A DNA stretch of 15,884 nt from Campylobacteraceae bacterium (lineage in GTDB: Bacteria > Campylobacterota > Campylobacteria > Campylobacterales > UBA6016): NCBI GenBank assembly GCA_022758985.1, contig JAEMQC010000047.1, positions 1-15,884 of the forward strand. Direction: 5' to 3'. A program made the translations under genes and the position numbers. Positions 8,401 through 14,345 of the stretch are shown piece by piece (within the stretch, counting starts at the first letter, position 1; every line of letters starts with the position of its first letter). Under the pieces are notes generated by a model. That model was not told the DNA's origin and made no database searches. It worked only from the letters and a program-made list of their open reading frames with translations.

Positions 8401-8975
8401 TGATCCTCGATGCCGTGGCGCATAATTTCCAGATAAAAGTCGTCTCCGAATATCTCACGGTATTCCAAGGCAACCCTCTTGGCTTCCTCGTATCCGCCTG
8501 GTGTAAAGTTTTTGAATTTTCTTTTCGTATCTACGTTTAGGTGTCTAGCAACCTCTCCGGCAAGACATGCGCTAGTGCAGATAACCCCTTCGCTATGGGC
8601 TTTTAGGAGCGCTTTGTTGATTCTAGGGGCGTAATAAAAACCTTCTAAATATGCTTTGGATGCAAGTATCATTAGATTTTTATAGCCGATTTCGTTTTTT
8701 GCCAGTAGGCACGCATGAAAGCTTTGAACATTTTTGTCGTCAATGTTTTCGCCGTTGTGGATATAGGCTTCGAGTCCGATTATCGGTTTTATTCCTGATT
8801 TTTTGAGTGTTTTGTAGAAGTGTACAGCTCCAAACATAGCGCCATGATCTGTGATAGCGCAAGCGCTAAGTCCAAGCTCGACAAGCTTTTTGGCAAGAGT
8901 CTCTACTTTATTTGCGCCATCTAACAACGAATACTCAGTATGTAGATGTAGATGGGTAAAGGGCAAACCGCTCAA
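5445..8975 (-). CDS. dnaE: DNA polymerase III alpha subunit
   Basis: Replicative DNA polymerase of 1176 residues, a normal DnaE length. The N-terminal PHP domain (about 5-270) keeps a full set of metal-ligand-type residues: H10/H12 in FTHLHLHTEYS, D43/H44 in ITDHG, E69, H87, C136, and D215/H217 in NDTHY. The polymerase core has the catalytic Asp cluster MPDIDTDF at about 418-425 and a third Asp in KFDFLGLKTL near 573, plus the GPGRGSAAGSLVAY motif near 378. The tandem HhH region and an OB fold (about 1003-1070) follow. SSLF near residue 932-935 could be a degenerate beta-clamp motif, lacking the usual Gln. The start is TTG (8975-8973) with AAAGG 7 nt upstream at 8987-8983. No in-frame ATG lies between it and the preceding stop. 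It heads the dnaE-SLT-fdhF-moeA run from its own promoter. Confidence 0.97.
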   Translation of the reverse strand: MSGLPFTHLHLHTEYSLLDGANKVETLAKKLVELGLSACAITDHGAMFGAVHFYKTLKKSGIKPIIGLEAYIHNGENIDDKNVQSFHACLLAKNEIGYKNLMILASKAYLEGFYYAPRINKALLKAHSEGVICTSACLAGEVARHLNVDTKRKFKNFTPGGYEEAKRVALEYREIFGDDFYLEIMRHGIEDQHAIDEATIRLSMETGIKLIATNDTHYTEPDDSEAHEAFMCISQQTTLDDPKRMKHSVHEFYVKSAADMERIYADIPEALINTKEIVDKCTLELKLGSPTPPNFKFTKEWINPETGVAFASDDELFAFKSREGLAKRLENIDPSKHDEYKARLEVEIDIINKMKFPGYMLIVWDYIRYAKENGIPVGPGRGSAAGSLVAYALEITDIDPLPYNLLFERFLNPERVSMPDIDTDFCQERREEVIEYVAQAYGRLNVAQVITFGSLLAKGVIRDVARVMGIAYAEADRIAKLIPEKLGITLKEAFEQEPKIKEAVDSDPKIAKMWEFAVKLEGLKRNAGTHAAGLVISNEELWHKTPLFKSNVGTIATQYDGRFLEDVDLIKFDFLGLKTLTVIDNAVKIIRDSYGVDIDWNKMPMDDPKVFELIQSGATIGLFQIESEGMQNLVTRLKPTTFEDIIAILALYRPGPMESGMLDDFIERKHGRAKIEYMFEELREILEPTYGVIVYQEQVMQIVQKIGGFSLGQADLVRRGMGKKDIKYIEEQKAYFAEGAAKQGLDAKKAQELFDLILKFAGYGFNKSHSAAYAMITYRTAYLKAYYGAAFMAALLTSEMDNTDKIVKYIDEMKRMGIELLPPSVAQSSIDFRPIKQEDGKEAILFGLGAVKGVGAAALESILEQRGVSEYVDLPDFLGRIDSQKVNKKVLESLIKSGSMDGFGYSRRALLMQVESLVEAAHEAGRAKKDATSSLFGDDEEMTKVNLSISATPEYDAKEILEFEKETLGFYVSGHPLDSFREKLDGVKYTLSSELDDLADGSNTMIIGKVEGIVHKISKKNNRKFSILTIMDLHGSVELMIFDDHVKTLEEMNLEEPIAIVVSVMKTEQFTRITPRKILSLDEAKKQKVDIKKEKPKQLEPSKQKGVCVTIDINKDVSLLDKIKELAVSLPGNNKLVIEIVGKDESILVDTRMLVSDEFEKRLFALAANQNNGNAA

Positions 8976-9007
8976 ATCAAAGCCTTTATGGGGTCATTTT
9001 TATCCGA

Positions 9008-9013
9008 ATTATA
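9008..9013 (-). promoter_or_regulatory. -10 box (TATAAT) for the dnaE operon
   Basis: The minus strand reads TTGTTAGGATATAATTCGG, with a perfect TATAAT at 9013-9008. It lies in the 91-bp gap before dnaE and would give a leader of roughly 25 nt carrying the AAAGG Shine-Dalgarno. No good -35 element is present at 16-18 nt, which is usual for Campylobacter vegetative promoters. It probably drives dnaE, the transglycosylase, fdhF and moeA together. Confidence 0.7.
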
Positions 9014-9066
9014 TCCTAACAATTTTGAGCGGACGTATAACTTCAAAACGGAGTCAAAAACGGTAT

Positions 9067-9453
9067 TTAAGCGCCAAGATACTTCTCAAAAAGCTTTCTT
9101 AGTATAAGGGCTTCTCTTAGACCTCCTGATGCTTTCGCCCTATCCTCTAGCGCCAATATTTCATCCTTAGACAGATTGAAATAGATGACGCTGATAGCGG
9201 CTTCAAACTCTTGCTCTATCAATCTTTTCGTCAAAACGGTTTTGCCGTTTATCGTTACGCTTTTGCCCTCAAGCAGCTCCTTATCCTCCTCAAAGAGCCT
9301 GATAAAGCTTGAGTAGTTGGCGTAAAATTCGACTATAAACGCTATTTTTTCTTCATCGGAGTACTGCTCTTTTTGTCTAAAAAAAGGACCCGCCTCTTCC
9401 ATATAGTCTTTGAGTTTTATGTACCTTTTTTTTATCTCTTCGAACTTGTGCAT
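9067..9453 (-). CDS. Hypothetical protein, predicted helical, 128 residues
   Basis: I do not recognise this protein. It starts MHKFEEIKKRYIKLKDYM and is rich in Glu, Lys, Leu and Phe, with no signal peptide or membrane helix, so it is likely a soluble, mostly alpha-helical cytoplasmic protein. The only hint of beta structure is the short KSVTINGKTVLTKR stretch (about 64-77). No Cys or metal motif is seen. The C-terminal half (KDEILALEDRAKASGGLREALILRKLFEKYL) could form a helical hairpin or a small DNA- or protein-binding unit. It begins 9 nt after the prlC stop, so it is almost certainly cotranscribed with the oligopeptidase. The ribosome site before the ATG is weak (AAAAAGA), consistent with coupling to upstream translation. 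Clean frame, normal composition and operon position support a real gene. Confidence 0.75.
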   Translation of the reverse strand: MHKFEEIKKRYIKLKDYMEEAGPFFRQKEQYSDEEKIAFIVEFYANYSSFIRLFEEDKELLEGKSVTINGKTVLTKRLIEQEFEAAISVIYFNLSKDEILALEDRAKASGGLREALILRKLFEKYLGA

Positions 9454-9462
9454 TCTTTTTGC

Positions 9463-11424
9463 CTAGATTATACCGCTTAGTTTCAAAAGCGCCGAAGCAT
9501 CGGCATCTCTTCCCATAAACTCTCTATATATATCTCTCATATCTTCTCCTCCGCCTTTGGCAAAAACGGTATCTCTTATCTTTCGTCCCAGAGAATAGTC
9601 AAGCGCACCATCGCTATTGGTAAAGGCAAAGAAAGCGTCAGCGCTTAACACCTCGGCCCACTTGTAGCTGTAATACCCGGCGGCGTAACCACCAGAGAAT
9701 ATGTGCGTAAACGAATTTTGGAACTTATTATACTCAGGCGGATGAATTACCGCTACTTCTTTTCTAACCTCTTTTAGTATCTCGTCGGCGTGTGCTTCGT
9801 TTTTGGCGTCTCTGTGAATTTTCATATCGAATATCCCAAACTCCAGCTGCCTTAGCATCGCCATAGCGGATTGAAAGTTTCTGGCCGCCTTTAGCCTGTC
9901 CATATCTTCGTCTTTCAACGGCTCTTTTGTCTTATAGTGGTAGGAAAACAGCTTTAGCACCTCTTTTTCGTATGCGAAGTTTTCCAAAAACTGAGATGGG
10001 AACTCTACGACGTCCCACATAACGCCGTTTACGCCGGATACGGATGACACTGCGTTTTTGGCGAGAAGGTGGTGTAGGGCGTGCCCCATCTCGTGAAATA
10101 GGGTCTCTATATCATAGTGTCTTAAAAGCGCCGGTTCTTTTTTTGTGGCCTTTGGAAAGTTGCATACTATAAAAGCTACCGGCAATACCGGTTTGCCATC
10201 TTTGTCTATATGCGCATTTATCCAGTTGTCCATCCATGCGCCGCCTTTTTTGTCCTTTCTGGCGCAAAGATCCATATAGAGCCTACCTATAGGTCTATTA
10301 TACTCATATAGGTCAAAAGCCATGGCGCTTTTATCCCAGACGTCCGCTTTTACCTGCTTAAATTCAATGCCAAACATCTTATTCAAAAACTCGAACATAC
10401 CGCTAACTACCGAGTTTAGCTCAAAATATTGTTTGAAATACTCTTCGTCTATCTCAAACGCCTCACGCCTCAGTTTCTCGCTAAAATAAGCCGTATCGTA
10501 GCTTTGCAAATCGCCGACACCCTCTTTTGCAGCAAACGCCTTTAGATCCTCTATCTCTTTTTGGGCGGCAGGCTTCGACTTTGCGGCAAGAGAGAGCAAA
10601 AACTCCAGCACTTCGTCATGCGAAGAGGCCATCTTCGTGGCTAGCGAATACGATGCAAACGAGTCAAACCCTAGCAGTTTTGCCTTCTCATCTCTAAGCG
10701 ACAGTATTTTTGTTATTAACTCTCCGTTTTTATCACCCCTAGTCACGTAAGCCTTGTATAGCTCCTCCCTCTTTGCCCTGTCCGAGCCGTATGTCATATA
10801 GGCTATATAGCTAGGCCCTTGCAGAGTAAATCTATATGCAACCTTGCCGTCTTTTTCTACTTTTGCCGAGTTTTTCTCAAACTCGGGCATCTCGCTTACC
10901 GCCGATTCGTCCACTATCATTTCAAAAGCGTTGGTGTCGTCTAGTACGTTTTGGCTAAAGTCGTTTTGATATCTGCTAAGCTCCTCGTTTATCTCTTTTA
11001 TTCTTTGCTTTTTAGCGTCATCAAGACCTACGCCTTCTAGCTCAAACTCCTGGATTTGTTGCTCAAGAGCGGTTTTTTGCTCCTTTGTAAGACTATTTTT
11101 TTCGTTTTCGTATACCGATTTTAATGCCTCATACAACTCTTCGTTTTGAGAAAGTTCCGTCTCATAGTCCGTTAGTATCGGCAAAATCTCTTTGACGCAT
11201 TTTTGGGTTTTTTTTGAATTTTTGACGCCGTTGAGATGAAATATGGGCTGCGTGTAGAATGCGAGCTCGTCGTCAAGCTCTAAAAAAGGGAGGACAAAGC
11301 TTTGAAAGCTTTTGTTCTCTTGTTTTAGCAGTTTTTTTATCTTTTTTTTGTTTTTTTCTATCGTTTCGATGCTTTTTTGTTTTAACTCTTTTAAATCACT
11401 AGGAAACTCGGGATATAACCCCAT
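9463..11424 (-). CDS. prlC: Oligopeptidase A, zinc metallopeptidase family M3
   Basis: A cytoplasmic thimet-type oligopeptidase that degrades short peptides, including cleaved signal peptides in E. coli. The 653-residue protein is close to the usual length (about 680). The zinc site is HEMGH (H444, E445, H448) with the third ligand E474 in WDVVEFPSQFLENF. The C-terminal blocks RQLEFGIFD and FTHIFSGGYAAGYYSYKWAEVL match PrlC/OpdA rather than PepF (M3B). The first 150 residues are Lys/Glu-rich helices typical of the family's N-terminal domain. There is no signal peptide. Start is ATG (11424-11422) with GGAG 7 nt upstream. A weak -10-like TATACG (11449-11444) lies just before it. The gene follows the PLP-enzyme scar and leads into the 128-residue hypothetical gene. 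Confidence 0.93.
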   Translation of the reverse strand: MGLYPEFPSDLKELKQKSIETIEKNKKKIKKLLKQENKSFQSFVLPFLELDDELAFYTQPIFHLNGVKNSKKTQKCVKEILPILTDYETELSQNEELYEALKSVYENEKNSLTKEQKTALEQQIQEFELEGVGLDDAKKQRIKEINEELSRYQNDFSQNVLDDTNAFEMIVDESAVSEMPEFEKNSAKVEKDGKVAYRFTLQGPSYIAYMTYGSDRAKREELYKAYVTRGDKNGELITKILSLRDEKAKLLGFDSFASYSLATKMASSHDEVLEFLLSLAAKSKPAAQKEIEDLKAFAAKEGVGDLQSYDTAYFSEKLRREAFEIDEEYFKQYFELNSVVSGMFEFLNKMFGIEFKQVKADVWDKSAMAFDLYEYNRPIGRLYMDLCARKDKKGGAWMDNWINAHIDKDGKPVLPVAFIVCNFPKATKKEPALLRHYDIETLFHEMGHALHHLLAKNAVSSVSGVNGVMWDVVEFPSQFLENFAYEKEVLKLFSYHYKTKEPLKDEDMDRLKAARNFQSAMAMLRQLEFGIFDMKIHRDAKNEAHADEILKEVRKEVAVIHPPEYNKFQNSFTHIFSGGYAAGYYSYKWAEVLSADAFFAFTNSDGALDYSLGRKIRDTVFAKGGGEDMRDIYREFMGRDADASALLKLSGII

Positions 11425-11454
11425 CTCTAAACTCCGTTTTTTTCGTATAGTTTA

Positions 11455-11575
11455 TCAAATAGAGGCTAACGCCTGAGCAAAATCGTCCACCAAATCCTCA
11501 AAATCCTCTATTCATAGCTGTCGGGTCTTTTTGATTGTAAGCCACATGGACGGCTTTGGTATTAAAACCTTTCAA
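11455..11575 (-). pseudogene. Deletion scar of a PLP-dependent trans-sulfuration enzyme gene
   Basis: In the 175-bp gap between the PAS gene and prlC, the minus strand holds two short pieces of one enzyme family in adjacent frames. The first starts at TTG 11575 with AAGGA 7 nt upstream and reads MKGFNTKAVHVAYNQKDPTA. This resembles the N-terminus of methionine gamma-lyase/O-acetylhomoserine sulfhydrylase proteins (GFxTxAxHxGYxPxD pattern, from memory). The second, one frame over, reads IEDFEDLVDDFAQALASI followed by TGA at 11457-11455. It matches the C-terminal SVGxEDxDDLxxDxxQAL block of the same family. The first frame stops at 11500-11498. The simplest reading is a gene of about 390-430 codons reduced by an internal deletion of about 1.1 kb, joined near 11509-11521. 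The two segments are short, so the match needs a database search. The position supports the reading: a good ribosome site at one end and a stop at the other. Confidence 0.6.
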
Positions 11576-11599
11576 AACAAATTCCTTGAAACAAACTAT

Positions 11600-12097
11600 T
11601 TACAGCGAAAGCACAAACTCTTCGTAGCTCATACCGACCGAAGTAAGAGTGGATTCCAAAAGCTTAAGACTCTCATTCATTCCGCCTGTTTTTTCGGCGT
11701 TTATAAGCGCTTGATAGATCGGAGCTATTTTGTTTATCGCCTCACGGGATGGTTTTCGTCTAACGGAGTAGTAGCCTATGATGTTTCCTTTCAAGTCATA
11801 GCTAGGAGTAACATTTGCAAGCACCCAGTAGTAACTTCCATCCTTTGCCATATTTTTGACATACGCAAAGATTTCTTTACCGGCTTGCACTGTATCCCAA
11901 AGTAGTTTAAATACTATTTTTGGCATATCTGGATGTCTGATAATGTTGTGGTTTGCTCCTAGAAGCTCTTCCTCAGTATAGCCGCTCATCTTGATAAAAA
12001 GCTCGTTGCCGTAGGTTATTATCCCCTTTGTATCGGTCTTTGATACTATTATCTCATCTTCCGCAAATGTTTTTTCCGTGTTGTTTGGAGTTGACAC
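11600..12097 (-). CDS. Aer/CetB-like PAS sensor protein
   Basis: A soluble PAS-domain protein of 165 residues with no membrane, HAMP or signalling domain. The PAS fold (about 12-120) has the Aer-type signature IIRHPDMPK, then VKNMAKDGSYYWVLANVTP, GNIIGYYSVRRKPS and IAPIYQALINAEK. In E. coli Aer and Campylobacter CetB this family binds FAD and senses redox state for energy taxis, with CetB pairing with the membrane partner CetA. The Arg-His-Pro-Asp residues are kept, but the position of the Aer FAD-site Trp79 is Ile (GKEIFAYVKN). Flavin binding is therefore uncertain. The C-terminal tail ends MSYEEFVLSL. I chose GTG at 12097-12095 because GAGGGAGG lies 8 nt upstream. A longer TTG start at 12115 has no such site. 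It starts 24 nt after ftsK stops and is probably cotranscribed with it. No CetA-like partner is adjacent. Confidence 0.88.
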   Translation of the reverse strand: MSTPNNTEKTFAEDEIIVSKTDTKGIITYGNELFIKMSGYTEEELLGANHNIIRHPDMPKIVFKLLWDTVQAGKEIFAYVKNMAKDGSYYWVLANVTPSYDLKGNIIGYYSVRRKPSREAINKIAPIYQALINAEKTGGMNESLKLLESTLTSVGMSYEEFVLSL

Positions 12098-12105
12098 TTT
12101 TGTAG

Positions 12106-12113
12106 CCTCCCTC
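12106..12113 (-). promoter_or_regulatory. Strong ribosome binding site deciding the PAS gene start
   Basis: The minus strand reads GAGGGAGG at 12113-12106, followed by 8 nt and GTG at 12097. A TTG start at 12115 would place this site inside the coding sequence and have nothing comparable upstream, so the shorter GTG start is preferred. Confidence 0.75.
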
Positions 12114-12121
12114 AAAATTTA

Positions 12122-14242
12122 TTAGCTTAATATATCTCTATTTCCCTTGTTATTTGCCTGAGAAATAACACCCATCGCCTCTAGCTGCTCGACTATCCTT
12201 GCGGCCCTATTGTAGCCTATCTGCAGCCTTCTTTGTATATAGCTGATAGAGGTTTTGCGCTCGCTCAAAACGATATTTTTTGCCTCTTCATACAATTCGT
12301 CGAGCTCACCTTCGTCAACTCCTCCGCCAAAACCGCCTCCATCACCGCTTCTAGCCTCATCCAAAAAGCTCTCGTCATAGTCTGGCTCTCTTTGATTTTT
12401 TAGAAATTCAACCACTTTTTCTATCTCAGCTTCAGAGCTCCAAGGCGCATGTAGCCTGACTACGCCGCTTGTTCCGGGAGGCGTAAAGAGCATATCTCCT
12501 CTTCCCAAAAGATTCTCGGCGCCCATTTGGTCTAGAATAACCTTGCTATCGATTTTTTGTCCGACCTTAAAGCTAACTCTTGACGGCAGATTTGCCTTGA
12601 TAAGTCCCGTTACGACATCTACACTAGGTCTTTGCGTAGCCACGATGAGGTGTATCCCCGATGCCCTAGCCATCTGTGCTAGTCTAGCGATGGAGAGCTC
12701 GACTTCTTTGCCGCTAGTCATCATAAGGTCGGCAAGCTCATCTATTATTACGACGATATAAGGAAGCTTTTGCTCTCCAACGGACAATGCTTTTTCGTTG
12801 AAGTTTTCGATATTTTTCGTCTTTGTTTTACTCATGAGAAAATATCGTCTCTCCATCTCTAAGACCATATTTGCAAGGGCGTTTATCGCCTGCTTTGGCT
12901 TTGTGATAACAGGCGTGAGCAGATGCGGAATACCGTCATACATAGAAAATTCGAGCATTTTAGGGTCTATCATCACTAGCCGCAGCTCATCAGGAGAGTT
13001 TTTATACAGAAGCGAAAGTATCATCGCGTTTATACCTACGGATTTACCGCTTCCGGTTGTTCCGGCTATAAGAAGGTGCGGCAATTTCTTCAAATCCGTA
13101 ACAAAAGGGTTCCCGACTATATCTTTACCAAGTATCAGCGTAAGCGGCGAAAGCGATTTTTTGAATATATCACTCTCTATGATCTCTCTCATATAGATAG
13201 TCTCTATCTCTTTGTTTGGTATCTCTATACCTACCACGTCTTTGCCGGGAATTGGCGCCTGGATACGAATAGTTTGAGCCTTCAGAGCCATAGCTATGTC
13301 GTCTTGTAGCGTCAAAATACGAGAGACTTTAATATGTGCAGCCGGCTTGAACTCAAAAGTAGTAACGACCGGACCAGCATATGTACGAATGACATCACCC
13401 TCGATTTTAAAGCGTCTTAGCTTCTCGATAAGCTCTTTTATCTTCTCGTCTATCTCGTCCTCATTGGCTTCATTCTTTTTGCTTGGAGCCTTGGCAAAAA
13501 ACTCGCTGCTTGGCAGCTTCCACCCCTTGGGCTTATCGCTCTCGCCAAGCTCTATCTCATCCAAAAGAGCTTTGTTCTCTTCTAGCTCCGTTACGATTTC
13601 GACATCGCTTGAGGTCGATTTTTTGGATTTTTTTGCGGCTTTTTTCGACTCTTCATCGACTAAAGGCTCTTTGACGCCAATCATCGTCGGCTCATTATCT
13701 TCCGCCTTAATCTGCAAAGTCTCATCCGCTACAAAAGGTAACTCTTCTTGTTTTGTACTATCTATTTTTTCCCGTTTTATAGGCTTTTCTTGCTGCTTCT
13801 CTTTTTTTGAAAAGCCAAAAGACGGTTTTAGTTTTGACAAGAATACGACAAGTTTTTGAAAGAGTCTATCTACACCCTCTTCCGCCATAAGCGCCAAAGA
13901 GAGAACAAACGAGCACGCCCAAACTATCCAAAAACCGCCGCGACCGATAATAGGCGTAACACCAGCAACGAGCCCCTCTCCTATTATCCCCTTGTAGACG
14001 CTGCCTTCAAAAACTATGGATTGAAGCATCAAAAAAAGCACAAACAAAAGCGCCACGGAAGCCGCAAACGAAGTGCGTTTAAAATCTATTATCGGATTTT
14101 TATAGAGTTTGTATGATGCATAGATGAGCGCAAAAGGATATATATACGCCAAAACGCCAAAAAGCTCTATGTTTCTGTCCGCAAACGAAGCGCCAAAACT
14201 TCCAACGAGCGCCGGAGAGCCTATTATCGTGGCAAAAGCCAA
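12122..14242 (-). CDS. ftsK: FtsK/SpoIIIE-type DNA translocase
   Basis: A septum-anchored hexameric motor that pumps chromosome dimer-resolution and terminus DNA during division. In TTG numbering, membrane helices lie at about 27-48, 58-78, 85-100 and 103-120. A charged linker spans about 140-260, then the alpha/beta motor with Walker A GTTGSGKS (394-401) and Walker B IIDELADL (D501/E502). A Gly-rich hinge near 633-641 precedes the C-terminal gamma winged helix (about 645-706, SISYIQRRLQIGYNRAARIV) that reads polarity sequences on DNA. The start is a problem. The listed TTG (14242) lies inside what should be the first membrane helix and has no good ribosome site. The frame stays open to 14317 with helix-like residues (ILRDIAFLAGLALLGFLAF) but contains no in-frame ATG, GTG or TTG there. 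ATT at 14290-14288 has GGGGGA 8 nt upstream. The gene directly follows flgL, as I recall for C. jejuni. Confidence 0.93.
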   Translation of the reverse strand: MAFATIIGSPALVGSFGASFADRNIELFGVLAYIYPFALIYASYKLYKNPIIDFKRTSFAASVALLFVLFLMLQSIVFEGSVYKGIIGEGLVAGVTPIIGRGGFWIVWACSFVLSLALMAEEGVDRLFQKLVVFLSKLKPSFGFSKKEKQQEKPIKREKIDSTKQEELPFVADETLQIKAEDNEPTMIGVKEPLVDEESKKAAKKSKKSTSSDVEIVTELEENKALLDEIELGESDKPKGWKLPSSEFFAKAPSKKNEANEDEIDEKIKELIEKLRRFKIEGDVIRTYAGPVVTTFEFKPAAHIKVSRILTLQDDIAMALKAQTIRIQAPIPGKDVVGIEIPNKEIETIYMREIIESDIFKKSLSPLTLILGKDIVGNPFVTDLKKLPHLLIAGTTGSGKSVGINAMILSLLYKNSPDELRLVMIDPKMLEFSMYDGIPHLLTPVITKPKQAINALANMVLEMERRYFLMSKTKTKNIENFNEKALSVGEQKLPYIVVIIDELADLMMTSGKEVELSIARLAQMARASGIHLIVATQRPSVDVVTGLIKANLPSRVSFKVGQKIDSKVILDQMGAENLLGRGDMLFTPPGTSGVVRLHAPWSSEAEIEKVVEFLKNQREPDYDESFLDEARSGDGGGFGGGVDEGELDELYEEAKNIVLSERKTSISYIQRRLQIGYNRAARIVEQLEAMGVISQANNKGNRDILS

Positions 14243-14316
14243 AAATCCAAGTAGTGCAAGTCCCGCTAAAAAAGCTATATCTCTTAAAATAGTGGCATCC
14301 CCCGGTTTTTGGCTAA

Positions 14317-14322
14317 ATTATA
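14317..14322 (-). promoter_or_regulatory. -10 box (TATAAT) for ftsK
   Basis: The minus strand reads TTTTTGCTATAATTTAGCC, with a perfect TATAAT at 14322-14317, 24 nt after the flgL stop. A T-rich stretch precedes it and no clear -35 is needed in this group. The expected transcription start near 14310 lies just upstream of the G-rich stretch at 14304-14300, which argues that ftsK translation begins well before the TTG at 14242. Confidence 0.65.
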
Positions 14323-14345
14323 GCAAAAATACACTCCGAGCTCGC

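Noticed and set aside
11570..11591. Inverted repeat TTTCAA/TTGAAA around the start of the PLP-enzyme remnant
   Set aside because: Six weak A/T-rich pairs around a 10-nt loop; likely chance, although it encloses the remnant's ribosome site.
12098..12115. TTG start at 12115 for the PAS protein, adding six residues
   Set aside because: The strong GAGGGAGG site would then be inside the coding sequence. The GTG at 12097 has ideal spacing and gives a length typical of CetB.
13296..13859. 187-codon plus-strand frame opposite ftsK
   Set aside because: Ser/Phe-rich translation produced by the charged linker of FtsK read in antisense; no independent support.
14283..14298. ATG at 14298 as the ftsK start
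   Set aside because: It reads only four codons (MPLF) before TAA and has no spacing to the G-run. It is kept only as half of the frameshift hypothesis.
14337..14344. Palindrome CGAGCTCG after the flgL stop as a terminator
   Set aside because: An 8-bp palindrome with no loop and no immediate T-tract; it overlaps the region leading to the ftsK promoter. No terminator for flgL could be supported.
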